From Ophiura sarsii (Eukaryota; Echinodermata; Ophiuroidea; Amphilepidida; Ophiuridae), in contig CM069455.1 of the NCBI GenBank assembly GCA_035610835.1, positions 2,069,805-2,133,804 on the forward strand: 64,000 nt of DNA, read 5' to 3'. The notes under the pieces were generated by a model that worked only from the letters and a program-made list of their open reading frames with translations, did no database searches and was not told where the DNA came from. Below, piece after piece: positions 29,991 through 41,718 of this stretch (positions are counted from its first letter, which is position 1; the number at the start of each line of letters is the position of its first letter). The translations under genes were made by a program, and so were the position numbers.

Positions 29991-30640
29991 AGTGTATGCA
30001 ATTGCACATCCCTAATGGTTGAAAGAGCGGTGCCAGATAAAAGTAGCTTTAAGACTTGCCCGAGACTATACACCTGGGCGATTGGGAGCAGAATTTCGCT
30101 CTCTTTTTCTCACGTTTGTTTCGGAACGACGTTGTGAAAACTTGCACAGAATTTATCATCAAAATATTCTCTTTGTATGTTTTAATATTGAGCAGTGAAC
30201 AAATAAAACGACCGGGGAAGAAATATAAATACCCTAGTTGACCAAAAGTGAAATCTAGTGCTTCATTGTCTCGATTACTTCAAGAAACAGATATTTCTGT
30301 TTAACCGCAATGCATAATTTAAGCAAATAAGCTTAACTTACGCTACCATATCAAGCTTGAACAATTTGTCAATTTTTAAGCCTTATAAAACATAAAATTG
30401 AAAATGAATGGTGTACTTGCTTAAATAATTTGGAAAACGTAGTTGCGGATGTAAAATATATTTTTATTGTGAACTTATAAATAAATAAAGATCTTGTCAA
30501 TTTTTTAAAACGTGTGAACAGAAACAGAGTGAAACTTATAAGAAATGCATGAAAAAATGGTTTAAAAACCCTGTCCATCCTCACAAATACAATACCCCCC
30601 AACCCCCCCTCCCCGAAGAAAATGATACCCCCCTAAGTAG
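29991..30640. other. AT-rich spacer without recognised gene
   Basis: No conserved coding sequence. It includes a (C)n-rich stretch at 30590-30634 (CCCCCCAACCCCCCCTCCCC). Confidence 0.55.
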
Positions 30641-31170
30641 CCGCAGACTATGGCGGTCACGAAAACATCATTGTGGCAAGACCCCTGGTCACACTTGCAT
30701 CGTGAGAACACATCGGCAACACGAGGAAAAAAAACCCGTCGGGATCCGCAGTCGCCGCTACACTGGTTCCCTGAGCCCTTTGCTCCGACCCGGAAAAATC
30801 TCCGCTAACCGAGGCTATAGTGTCGGGCGTGGAAAAACAATCATCGCAGGGAACCAGTACGTACGTCGCCGCGAGACTAGTTCCGCCAAACCCCTGCAAC
30901 GTGCGCTTTTGTGCGCATGCGTGTGATCCTTGTTGAGGGGACTGGTCCTTCAATGCATTTTAGTGCCGGACTTTGTGGGACTTTTGTGTCGATTTTTCAG
31001 ACACACTGAATTATTCATGAGTAACGGTATTCGATACACAATGCGGTGGGGGTGCGTGCGTGTGTACCGCATCTCCAAATCGAACCTGCGCGATAACATG
31101 ATATGGCGCATTGTAATGCGAACACACGCACAGCATAGCACCCATTTTAAGAGGCAGATGGAATAAGTCT
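30640..31170. other. CpG-rich patch with open frames on both strands, unrecognised
   Basis: GC- and CpG-richer than its surroundings, with a 125-codon plus frame (30549-30926) and a 98-codon minus frame (30657-30953). Neither shows a known motif, and the minus frame has no clear splice or start context. It may be a CpG-island-like promoter or a repeat. A sequence similar to its start (GCAGACTATGGCGG) occurs near 53200. Confidence 0.3.
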
Positions 31171-31351
31171 ACGGCCGTGCCGTGCTTCTTGAAAAGCCGT
31201 ACATATGTCTCTTATATTCATTTGCAATTAATTTAAATGTCATATTTCAGAGGGGAAACAATTAGCATTTGTATAGTATAAATTAAATTTCCAATGTTTA
31301 ATTGATAAAACAACGATCAGTTGTAACACTAATAAAGACAAAAGTTAAAGT

Positions 31352-31377
31352 GACCCCAGTGAGATTCGATCTCACGC
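31352..31377 (-). repeat. tRNA-like T-arm (B-box), possible SINE remnant
   Basis: On the minus strand GTGAGATCGAATCTCAC forms a TpsiC-like stem-loop (5-bp stem, ATCGAAT loop), followed by TGGGGTCA like an acceptor stem. The 5' half of a tRNA is not recognisable, so it is at most a tRNA-derived fragment. Confidence 0.35.
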
Positions 31378-31639
31378 ACAAAAATATTCTGTGCTAAATC
31401 AAGCCATTAAAGGTATATTATGTGATATTTTGCAGGGGACGCCCTCAATCCTCGAGGGAAAAAATGGAAGCAGAACACAAACCTGAACACTAACATGACT
31501 GATGCCTCGTTTGCGAACTGTTTTGATGATTCGAAGTATGCTATTATCAAAATCTTTAATGCTAATAATAATTGACAATTGTACAATTTATATCAGGATT
31601 TGCGAGGTCGTATGCGCATCGGAAAGATTAACGAGAACT

Positions 31640-31885
31640 TTAACGCTTTCCATGCGGCAGGCGGCTGCAGACGACATTCCAAATGTTGACAAAAAGTTTT
31701 AAAAATGTCAAAATTATTGAATTTCATTACCATATTTGGAATCACCATGAGAAATGCATTCAAATAAGTACAAACATGCCTAGTATTAGTTCAGTAATTA
31801 TTGAGGTAGACCTTGAAAGTTGGGAAAGGTTTCTGAAAAATCTGTTTTGTATATGGTAAAACTAATAGCCGCGTGGAAAGTGTTA
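31640..31885. mobile_element. 246-bp TTAA-flanked MITE (TIR ACRCTTTCCACGCGGC), copy 1
   Basis: TTAACGCTTTCCATGCGGC at the left, GCCGCGTGGAAAGTGTTAA at the right. TTAA at both ends fits piggyBac-type target duplications. Relatives at 21839, 47141 and 53469. Confidence 0.85.
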
Positions 31886-32378
31886 AGTGTATTAATTGCG
31901 GCCGCCGGCTGTGGGAAATCAACAGTATTAAATGTGAAAAACTCGATTGATAAGATATTTGACCATTTATTGCTTAGTTAGTATTGACTGTGAACTCCAC
32001 ATTAGCAGACATATATCAAGTATTTTATTGCTCAATTTCAACACAGTAATATAATACAAATTATAATTACAAGCATAATATAGAAAAGCAATAAATATGC
32101 ATATTATCAAGAGAAACAAAAAGCAAATGACGGTCACTAGGCCTTCGCCAAACTCATTGACAAACCTATCATGACACTAGTTGGAAAACAACAACAAACG
32201 GGCGCGTTTTTTCCATACGATGTTTGAACCAATGGCAGCGCTTATGCCGATATATTTGGCAATGGCCTTACACCGTCTGTTTGGTAAACCTAGCATTTTT
32301 AACCCAGATGCAACTCTACCTAGACTGCCAATAATGATGATGATTGTGTTACATGAGTATGGAGTTGCAATATTGATA
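31886..32378. other. Spacer between two transposons, no recognised gene
   Basis: AT-rich. A frame open from 32181 (HTMFEPMAALMPIYLAMALH) runs into the next element and is probably not coding. Confidence 0.5.
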
Positions 32379-33220
32379 AGGGACCGTTCATTATTTATGG
32401 TGGAGGGGCGGTTGGGACAATTTCGAGACTCGTATGTTAAAATTACCTAACCCCCCCTACAGCTGAAACAGAAAATTACATGACCCCCCTGCTAACCAGT
32501 AGCTTTTTACACAACCCCCCCCCCCCCCCCCCCTCCCTGAAAAAAATCAACTTGTCACATATTTAAGGGGGCTGTCTTTACCTTTTGAATTTTGTTCATG
32601 GATACGTTGGCAAATTCTGTTTTTGTGTCACTTCTTTTTATTGTGTGAAATAATTAATGGCGAGCGTAGCAAGCCAGATTTTTTTTCTTCATATTTATAC
32701 ATTTTGGGTGGTTTTGTGAGTCTTTATAACCCGAACAAGTTAGAACATTCTGAGCAGAAACGTATAATCCAGTGAAACGTTCTACTCTTCTTGTGAGCAT
32801 TGGTGAAAAACTGAGAAGAGGTGAAAAGCATGCAATAAATCACATGGTTTTAGTAACATTATACACCCTGTGGCTCTAATTTCTCGACCGTTGGTGATTA
32901 TATAGATGTTTTTCCACCATATCGTCTGAGGCACAGAAAAGATTTGCTGTCCAGAAGTCGTCTCGTGGTAAAAGTTTTCGAAGTCGATTATTTTTAATTA
33001 GAAAATATGCGCGAAGCGCAGAAAAAAATGGCACTTACACTCCAAAATAGCCTCTAAAATCACCCCAATCTTTAAAGTTTAAAAACAAGTTACACAACCC
33101 CCCTGTTTAAGAATAAAAAGTTACATAACCCCCCTATTTCAACAAATGAAAGTTACATGACCCCCCTATAGTTTACCCACCTCCCCCCCCCCCCTCCAGC
33201 ATAAATAATGAACGGTCCCT
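32379..33220. mobile_element. 842-bp DNA element, TIR AGGGACCGTTCATTATTTATG
   Basis: The left end AGGGACCGTTCATTATTTATG and right end CATAAATAATGAACGGTCCCT are 21-bp perfect inverted repeats. Inside each end are several ACCCCCCT motifs in AAAGTTACATGACCCCCCTA-like units and C runs (32514-32532; 33184-33194). No transposase ORF. Confidence 0.9.
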
Positions 33221-33797
33221 AAGCTCATTGAGTGGTTGGTAATAGTTGAATTTTGTGGTATAGCATGTGTTCACAAAAGCATCATACGGACAGGAAATTT
33301 CAACAATGAAAGATTTCATTGTCTGACGGTCACAAACTAGGAGATCGGTGATGAATGAAATTAAAATCGGTTTGGCTGTCCAAAAAGTCGCCCGTTATGG
33401 GCTGGTCACTAAAAATATTGACATTGGGGTGTTATTTCATGAACTCATCTCTAACATGCTCCACAATGCGGTCATGACGAGCAACGTAAATGGAATTCAT
33501 GTTTTGGGATACGTGTTAGGGTAATACAAGTGCAGGTGGAAATTACATTCAAGTAGTTGCATACGAGCCTTGAATATGAATCTGACAATATCATCACTCA
33601 ATGAAAAATTAGAAAGATACTTGGATGACGATGACTGGTCACAAATTGTTCGAAATACACGCCCCTGCGATTTGAGATTTTCTCAGTCTATTGATGCGTT
33701 TAGTATGGTCTGTAAGTGTTATTTTAGGGGTGAATAGTTATACAGGGTGTCCAAAATAAGGGTGCACGTGTTTGCGCAACTTGTTTTCCATGAATAT
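33221..33797. other. Spacer with a mariner-like terminus
   Basis: TACAGGGTGTCCAAAATAAGG at about 33741 resembles a Tc1/mariner end, but no partner end was found. The rest shows no gene. Confidence 0.5.
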
Positions 33798-34482
33798 ATC
33801 GTCAGCCTGATTCGATAATTGCCTAATTCATTTTTCCAGTTCTTAGAAAACAACAAAAGTATGAAAAGCGAGTTAGGCAATTATCGAAGCAGGCTGACGA
33901 TATGTTGAATAGCAACATGAATAGTGCAGGTGAACTCCAACAGGAACAGTAACTGTTGGATAGAATTAGGTTGGGATATACCTTTAAGTGAAATGTGGCT
34001 TGATATATGCCTAAAATCATCAACCTTAGAGAAGAAGATGGCACGCTCATTGAAGACCTGGACAGGATGATTAAGAGGTGTGAGGAGTTCTACACAAAGC
34101 TCTATAGCACTAGGAGACCTCAAGACCAACCATTTACTGATGTCGACAATACTGCAACAGATCCACCACCTCCCATTCTACCATCAGAAGTGAGAGATGC
34201 CATCAAGCAACTGAAACGTGACAAGGCTCCTGGGGAGGATAACATCACTGCTGGCATTCTGCAAGATGGCGGGGAGCAGATTGTCAAAATGCTTACCAAG
34301 CTCTTCAACAGATGTTTTGCGGATGGCAAAGTCCCCAGCTCCTGGAAGAAGGCGTCACTCTGTAATCATCCTTCACAAGAAGGGAGACACGGCCGACATA
34401 AAAAACTACAGGCCGATCAGCCTTCTACTGCCAGTCACGTACAAGGTATTTTCAAAAAATCCTCCTACGCAGAATGCTACGC

Positions 34483-36211
34483 CTCACGATTATATTCAAT
34501 CTCTCTATTTCAACTGGTATTGTTCCCGAAAAATTAAAACAAGCAAAAGTAATACCAATCTACAAAAAGAATGACGCCGACAAATTTTCTAATTATCGGC
34601 CAGTGTTACTTTTGCCGTGTTTTTCCAAAATTCTAGAAATATTTATATTTAATAGATGTTGATTATGTTGATGCCCATGAAATCCTAAATGACAAACAAT
34701 TTGGATTTAGACCAAATCATTCAACCTATATGGCTATTTTTCAACTAGTTGATAAAATTAACAAATGCTGTTGAGAGAAACGAAACCACTATTGGAATCT
34801 TTCTAGATTTATCAAAAGCATTAGATACAATTGATCATAATATACTTTTATACAAATTGGAGCATTATGGATTTCGTGGAATTGTATTGGAATGGTTCCA
34901 AAACTATCTTAGTAATAGAAAACAATATGTTTTATATAACTCAATTGAATCTGAGGAAAAGGATATTCTTTGTGGTGTTCCGCAAGGCTCGATATTAGGT
35001 CCCTTCTGTTTATACTTTATGTTAATGACATATCTAATACCTCAAATGTACTGGAATTTATCCTTTTTGCTGATGACACCACTATTCTCTACTCGCATCC
35101 CACTATTGAAACACAACTAGCCTGTATTAATAAAGAATTAAAAGAAGTCAGCAATTGGTTCAAAGCCAACAAGTTATCAGTAAATGCTAGCAAAACTAAC
35201 TATGTGATTTTAGGAATACCTCACATGGTATCAAATGTCGATTCTCATATTGAATTTATTTTAGACAATACTGTTTTGGAAAGAGTAAAACAAACTAAAT
35301 TCCTAGGTGTGTTAATCGATGATTGCCTTACATTGAAACATCACATTGATTGTGTGTATAAAACAATTGCTAGAAATATTGGTGTCATGAACAAACTCAA
35401 GCACTTTGTTCCAACCCGTATATTACATACTCTTTACTGTACTCTTATCTTGCCTTATTTAAATTATGGTGTACTTATTTGGGGAAACACTTGTAAATCC
35501 TACCTGGACAAGATTGTTAAACTTCAAAAATGGGCAATAAGAACTGCTTCTTGTAGTCACTACAGAAGTCACACTGGACCAATTTTTGCCAAATTTAGTA
35601 TGTTAACAGTCACTGATATGTATACTCTTGAATTGGGTACATTTATGTATAAATACACTGTACATGAATTACCTTCTTCATTTAAAGACTACTTCAAAAA
35701 ACGTTCTGACATCCACAACTATTCGACAAGACATAGTAACAACTTCAATCTAACCAAAAATAAGAGAATATTCTCGGATCACTCAGTTCGCACTAGTGGC
35801 TCCCATCTTTGGAACTCTCTCGAAAATTCATACACAATTTCAAATTCGGTAAAACGTTTTCGTAATCAATTCAAGCAAAAACTTATTTCAAGTTACGATT
35901 AATTTATTTTTTGAGAGCACTATTTCAATTTCACTTTATGGTTATATGATGATATTCTTTTGAGCATTGTCCTTTGTCTTGTCCGGTATATATTGTTGGT
36001 GTCATATTTAGGTTTTAAATTTGGCTGTATTGGTTTTGTGTTTTATTGTCCCAGGGCTTCAGGGGAGGGCATTTTACAGGCCTTTTTGGCCTTCTAGCTA
36101 TCTCGTTTTTCTGTTGTTGTAAATTATCTGATTGTTTCTTACTGATTTTTGAAGTAATTTGATGTTATTTGTGATTTTAATGTTATGGTAATAAATGATG
36201 AATGAATGAAT
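34483..36211 (+). pseudogene. LINE B: CR1/L2-like retrotransposon inserted in LINE A, 5'-truncated
   Basis: Flanked by an 11-bp target duplication GAATGCTACGC (34472-34482 and 36212-36222). The coding part starts inside RT (GIVPEKLKQAKVIPIYKKND) and runs through FGFRPNHSTYMA, FLDLSKALDTIDHNILL, GVPQGSILGP, LFADDTTILYS and a C-terminal region ending at TAA 35902. At least three frameshifts (near 34650, 34760 and 35000) break it. The 3' UTR ends in (GAAT/TGAA)n, as in CR1/L2-type LINEs. It truncated on insertion, so it was dead on arrival. Confidence 0.88.
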
Positions 36212-36838
36212 GAATGCTACGCACACTGGAACATCATCAACCAAGAGAGCAGGCAGGCTTTAGGGCAGGTTTCTCCACCATCGACCACATCCAAGTAGTA
36301 AACCAGCTACAAGAAAAGGCAAATGAGTACAAGATTCCCCTATGCTTCGCCTTTGTCGACTACGAGAAGGCTTTCGATTCCATCGAGTTTAAGCCGCTCT
36401 TCAAGGCATTGGAGAACCAGCGTGTTGATCCGGTGTACATAACTCTCCTACATGATCTATACCACGGTGCCACATCCATCCTGAAACTCCACAAGGACAG
36501 TGATACCATCAAGCTGGAGAGGGGAGCAAGGCAAGGTGACAATATATCGCCTAAACTCTTCACATTATGTCTCCAAGATGCCATCATAGGTAGAATAGAC
36601 TGGAAAGACAAGGGCCTTAACATCAATGGCGAACACCTTTCACACCTAATATTCGCCGATGACATCATCTTGATGGCCAAATCACCAGAGGAGTTGGAAA
36701 CCATGCTCACTGACATCGACAGAGCCAGCAAACCAGTTGGCCTCAACATGCATCTAGGAAAGACCAAAGTGATGTTCAACGACCATGTCAACAAGTCCGT
36801 AATAACTGTTGATGGAAAAATCATCGAGGAGGTGGACT

Positions 36839-37145
36839 ATCAGTTATTAGGTGAGGTTGGGTCGGATACGGATTATATCTAGTCGAGGATTCTGTATCGG
36901 GACGAGGGCGCAGATCCTACTAAAACACTAAAACAAAACAAGAACAAATGATTCTGTAAAGTGGTAGTCACCTAAAACCCGAGCAAGTTCAAATGCAATC
37001 CGACGATCAACCCTACTACAACGCATGCGCAGTTCCTTACTGACCGTATACGGGAGGGGGTCGGATACGGAATATATCTAGTCACTGAATTCAGGCGCTT
37101 ATCCAATAGGAACACGAGAATCGTCTCGATGGTAGGATAAAGATA
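36839..37145. mobile_element. About 300-bp insertion within LINE A
   Basis: It separates ...VDYQ from GKTVTRDG of the LINE A protein. A 25-bp near-direct repeat, GGTCGGATACGGATTATATC / GGTCGGATACGGAATATATC, occurs near both parts (about 36857 and 37061). The family is not recognised. Confidence 0.6.
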
Positions 37146-37579
37146 TGTATACTCGGGAAAGACGGTGACACGAGATGGTGATTTGCTCCCTGAGATAAAT
37201 AAGAGGATTGGACTTGGTTGGGCAGCCTTCAGTAAATGGAGCGCATAATGCTGGGCATTACCCTTCGCGACCAAAAGCGTAACACCTGGATTCGACAACG
37301 GACAGGTGTCAGCGACTCCCATCATCGTTATCACGGCGAAACACAGATGGGCAGGACACATTGCAAGGCTAGCAGACAACCGGTGGACAGTCAGAGCAAC
37401 AGAGTGGCCTCCAAGAAATTGGACCCGTAAACGTGGACGCCCCAAAACATGCTGGAGAGACGACCTTACCCGACAGCTGGGCACTACATGGTCAAGACTA
37501 GCCAGAAACAGAAGTCTGTGGAGGCATTCTAGGGAGGGGTTCCTCTCAAGGGAGCGAACTACACCCTGATGATGATGAT

Positions 37580-37938
37580 ATGCCTAATACGAGTTAATAT
37601 GAGTATGACCCATTTTAAACAATTTTCATCATTAGTACAATCTGCCTAAATCACAATGCTGACATAGGCAGAATTGCAATTTTGCATTTATCAACACTTT
37701 TGATTGGTCAATGACTATAATTGCCTAACTCACTTTTCAGCGAAATTGAGTTTTTTGCATAAATCATGACTTCATTACATTATGCACATGCTGTAATAAT
37801 AACTAAGTCATTGACAAATCAAAAGTGTTGATAAATGCAAAATTGCAATTCTGCCTAAGTCAGCAGCATTGTGAGTTAGGCAGATTGTAATAATTATGTA
37901 AAATGTTTAAAATGGGTCATATTAACTCGTATTAGGCC
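37580..37938. repeat. 359-bp palindrome (GCCTAATACGAGTTAATATG arms)
   Basis: The left arm TGCCTAATACGAGTTAATAT...CAAAATTGCAATTCTGCC is mirrored on the right, ending CGTATTAGGC. It is the core of the split MITE. Internal repeats of GTTAGGCA-type motifs occur throughout. Confidence 0.85.
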
Positions 37939-38153
37939 TATAACAAGCCATATTTCACTTAAAGGTATATCCCCAACCTAATTCTATCCAACATGTACTG
38001 CTCCTGTTGGAATTCACCTGTAGTATTCATGGTGGTATTCAACATATCGTCAGCCTGCTTCGATAACTGCCTAACTCACTTTTCCTATTTTTGTTGTTTT
38101 CTTAGAACTAGAAAAAATGAGTTAGGCAATTATCGAAGCAGGCTGACGATGTG

Positions 38154-38490
38154 CATAATGTAATTAGAAACTTCTTAAAACTCACCTTTTTCCTAAACAT
38201 TAGTTCACTTCCCGGCCTTCTGGGTTTTTAAAATTATATATCACTTTGTCAATTCATTCGTATTTTTAAACATTTTGTAACTGATTATTGTGTAAATTAT
38301 GTAATACTTCAATTTTATACAACTGTGGTGCTTTGCTGTAATGCATCTTTTATATCATATTTTTAAAGTTATTGATGTTATTTTGTTGTTATAATTGTAT
38401 GCCTTTTTTATGTCTGTTATTTGTACAGCGCATTGATCTTTTGGAAATGCGCTCTATAAGCACCGGTAAATAATAAATAATAATAAATAA
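38154..38490 (+). mobile_element. LINE 3' end, 5'-truncated, (TAAATAA)n tail
   Basis: A short frame reads RNFLKLTFFLN at its start, like the C-terminus of CR1/L2-type proteins. It ends with GTACAGCGCATTGATCTTTT, GCGCTCTATAAGCACCGG and (AATAAT)n, a form common to LINE/SINE 3' tails in aquatic animals. Confidence 0.5.
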
Positions 38491-39312
38491 TTTATGCAAA
38501 AAACTCAATTTTGCTGAAAAGTGAGTTCGGCAATTATCGAAGCAGGCTGACGATATCATGTTTGGTGTGATATGTTTATACACACAAAAATATGAAAGTC
38601 TTAGCTTTTAGATGCTGTTTATTTCATCTGATTTGGTTTTGTCAATCCTGAGATATATACCCAGTTTATCAACGCTACCAATAATCGACGTTGAACCAAT
38701 TTTATAGAAAGAATGATCATTATGTTCAAAATTATATTAACATTTGGTTTATTGATAGAAATCAATCGTTAAATACTATCCCCGGAGAATAAAATTGCTC
38801 GAAAACCTCGCATTTTCCTGAAATACTACAGGATTACACGAATTGCGCATTGATTTGGTGTAGTGCTCCCTTCTAGCCTTTATATTAATTCACATACACC
38901 AATGCATTCAAATCATACATCCCATAATATACTGCGCTCACTGGAATACTGTATGCTCTGTCATCGCATTCATACTCCAGATGGGATAACGTATAGTTAA
39001 AAAGGACAAAAGCTTTCATGTATTTTATTGTATTTTGTGTGTACGTGTTTTATATTCAAACAGGTATCAATGTTATGGTATTTTACTGTAAATATGTTGC
39101 AAATTTGCTCTCCTAGTCCGTTGGCAGTTTAATTGTCTTTAATATTTATGCGTTTTAAAAACAAGACTTAACTTTTGTGTATTTTACGTAGTTTAAATAT
39201 TGATATAATAATATTTAAGAATCGGATGTTTCTGTCATACTGACACTTATGAATTTGGAAATCCATCAATAAACCATGTCAGCGTGAAGTGGGTCAACTT
39301 ACAGAAACATCC
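38491..39312. other. Spacer without gene
   Basis: The start (38495-38555) is another partial copy of the GAGTT(A/C)GGCAATTATCGAAG hairpin arm. The rest is AT-rich and shows nothing coding. Confidence 0.5.
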
Positions 39313-40253
39313 CTTAAGGGGGGGGGGGGGGGGGGGGGGGGGGGATTTGGCCTATGTTAGAAAACGATTTTACGCAACTTTCCCGAATAACAACCGATAA
39401 GTGTTGTATACCATATTGTTACAGTAGCCCTGGATGTCTAGTTTTGAAAAACGCTTTCGGTTCTGCTCTGGTTGCCATGGTAACCAAGCAAGGGCTCTGA
39501 TTGGCTAAACATGGGAACAGTCATAACTCAAAAACCAAATAACCCACTGGAATCATATTGGGGGGGATAGATGCATTAGAACAATACGCACAAAATCATG
39601 TCTCCTGATTTTTTGATTGGTTGCCATGGTAACCAGGCCGCAGCCAATCAGGGTATTTTATACCGTAGTTTGAAAACGAAAAGGAAATTTAAAAAAAACC
39701 TCTTCATGATTCTGTTGGTATTGCTCTTCTTAACATCTGTGCAAATTTAGATTACAATCATACATTGCGTTTTTGAGTTATGACTGTTCCCGTTTTCCAG
39801 ATACGCGCTTTCGCTGTTTTGAGTTAATTAATCTTTTTATTAATTATTTAGTTAATTTCCTTATATATAGCAGGGTAAAAAAACAATGAAATACATAAAA
39901 AATTCGTCGTTAACAAATTTCTAACCCCATATTTGTTTTACATAAATCCTAAAACACATTTTAGCCCAAAGTGAATGCAACATAATTGTTTTAAACTATT
40001 TATTTATAATTGTTTGTTTATATAATGCCTTATATATCACTGGGTGAGTGTTTTTGTGTATAAAAGTATAGGAAACGCCGTTTTTTGACCAAATTTTGAA
40101 CTATTCATGTAAGTACAATCGGTCATATCTCAAAAACTACATACCCGATTACTGTCAAACAAAAACCATCTGAAAGAAGAAATTCCACATATTCCGATCG
40201 CTGCATTATCTCACTTTTGCCAGTGTGTACAATTTGACAAATTTTCCTGACTC

Positions 40254-40285
<32 letters not shown>

Positions 40286-40290
40286 TTAAT
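39313..40290. repeat. Element between TTAAG(n) and C(n)TTAA ends, with two perfect X-box palindromes
   Basis: CCTTAAGGGG with a run of about 25 G (39317-39344) at the left and a run of about 28 C followed by TTAATCC (40256-40288) at the right. Inside, an inverted pair TGGGAACAGTCATAACTCAAAAA / TTTTTGAGTTATGACTGTTCCC (39511-39533 / 39770-39791) and two GTTGCCATGGTAAC sites (39471-39484, 39620-39633), each next to a CCAAT-type ATTGGCT/AGCCAAT. No gene. Confidence 0.6.
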
Positions 40291-40574
40291 CCTAACCTTC
40301 TTGGACCTTACACAAATCTACAGTGCTACAATCTGGTGTGGTTGCACTTACATATAGGTTGTGGTTAGGTTGTCATTAAAACGTTTTTACACAACGTTAT
40401 TATAACGTTGTGGTTTGGTTGTGATTTGGTTGTTAGGTTGGTCCTTGGAAACGTGAGCAAAACATTCTGAACGTTGCCGTTTAGTTTGGTTGCATTTACA
40501 CACAGACAAATGTTTACATAATTATGTTAAATATAGAACTCCATAATTATTATGTAAACCTTTCACACAGTATT

Positions 40575-40626
40575 TGTGTATAAAATACACAAGTTATGTA
40601 AAAATAACTTGTGTATTTTATACACA
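40575..40626. repeat. Perfect 23-bp hairpin
   Basis: TGTGTATAAAATACACAAGT at the start of the left arm, the exact complement in the right arm (40604-40626), and a 6-base loop. It directly precedes the LINE C fragment and is preceded by a GGTTGTGRTTAGGTTG-rich repeat (40335-40500). Confidence 0.95.
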
Positions 40627-40643
40627 ATTAAGTTGTGTACAAA

Positions 40644-41503
40644 AGTCATGTTTGCAGTGCTGCGACATTACGGAATACCAAAACCTCTTGTCGATGCCAT
40701 AGGTATGATGTACAACAACTCGAAAAGTGCTGTGATACAAGGTGATGTCCTAGCTCCATTCCTATTTGTGATACTGGTAGACTACCTATTGAAGAAAGCC
40801 ACATCTGACCTTGACTCGGGAGTTGTGACACATCAGCGTCGCTCTAGACGTCATCCCGCCGTTGTTCTAAACGACCTTGATTTTGCTGATGATATTGCCT
40901 TACTTGAGACCACAATTCCACGAGCTCAGACCCAGCTGACAAAAACTGCTGCAGCAGCAAGTGACCTTAAAAGATGCAGGGCATTGGCATGGTGCGCATT
41001 CTGGAAGTTGGAACACCACTGGAGGAGTCCTCAAGTTTAAAATGAAATTATTTAGCACCACCTGTGTGACGATTTTGCTGCATGGCTGTGAATCCTGGGT
41101 GATATCTCAAGATATGGAGTGCAAAATAAATGCCTATGCTCATGCTACCTCTTGCTACAGGATAATGCTTAACATCAAACGCATAGAGTATGTCCCGAAC
41201 ACCACCATTTATGACATGACAAAGACAGAGCCTCTTATCAACCGTGTAAAAAGTCGCCAGCTGAGATTCCTTGGACATATTCTCCGTCTCCCTGATGAAG
41301 AGCCTGCTAGAATGTATGCCACTTACATACCAACACATGGCCGACGGAGACCTGGTTGTCCAAGCACATCATACTTGAAGTACATACAGCGTTTACTTGG
41401 TGACAATGAAGGCATGTTTCAAGAACATCAGATAGCCACTCTTGCTACAGATCGCCGTGCTTGGAGAAAACGTGCGGTCGCCTGCTCCGCAGCCGAAGGA
41501 TGA
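40644..41503 (+). pseudogene. LINE C: RT and C-terminal fragment with internal deletions
   Basis: The first frame has RHYGIPKPLVDAIGMMYNNS, then a deletion junction, GDVLAPFLFVILVDYLL, and FADDIALLETT (catalytic ADD). A jump near 41035 moves to a second frame with VTILLHGCESWVISQDMECK, IKRIEYVPNTTIYDM, RQLRFLGHILRLPDEEPAR and a C-terminus ending VACSAAEG at the stop. The domain between palm and thumb is missing. It resembles endonuclease-RT LINEs (RTE-like), but the clade is uncertain. Confidence 0.82.
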
Positions 41504-41718
41504 TGACATTGTCTAGACTTGACCCTTATACCTACTGTTATGTAACATTAATAAAATCCATAATAGGCATTCGTAGTATTGATCTCCCTCGAAAAGACCT
41601 CACCTTTCATTAAATTCAGCCTCTATCAAATCAGAGGATTTTTTAATGCGCTTTTGCTGAAGGCCGATACTGGTCGTCTTCTGATATCATGTGATGAATA
41701 TAGCTAAAACGAATGAAT

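Larger units (their letters stand above)
34015..37578 (+). pseudogene. LINE A: endonuclease-RT type non-LTR retrotransposon, 5'-truncated and interrupted
   Basis: Three coding blocks. Block 1 (34015-34482) has KAPGEDNITAGIL and, after a frameshift near 34365, KNYRPISLLLPVTYKVF. Block 2 (36223-36838) has REQAGFRAGFSTIDH, the catalytic FVDYEKAFDSIE, ARQGDNISPKLFT and FADDIILMAKSP. Block 3 (37146-37572) has GKTVTRDGDLLPEI, then KHRWAGHIARLADNRW and RKRGRPKTCWRDDL in shifted frames, ending in TGATGATGATGA. A 9-bp target duplication (TATGCCTAA, 34006-34014 and 37579-37587) bounds it. It is inactive because of the truncation, insertions and frameshifts. The clade is not assigned. Confidence 0.82.
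33798..38153. mobile_element. Palindromic MITE (about 0.8 kb) split by nested LINEs
   Basis: The left part (33798-34014) and right part (37579-38153) are inverted copies: CGTCAGCCTG...GGCTGACGAT, then CCAACAGGAACAG / CTGTTCCTGTTGG-like, TTGGGATATACCTTTAAGTG, and TGGCTTGATA. In addition each terminus is itself a hairpin (33798-33905 and 38048-38153) with GAGTTAGGCAATTATCGAAG arms. The middle is replaced by LINE A with target duplication TATGCCTAA. Confidence 0.82.

Noticed and set aside
37575..38153. Functional small RNA gene (long hairpin)
   Set aside because: The hairpin arms belong to a MITE that occurs in several copies; no promoter or processing signal is seen.
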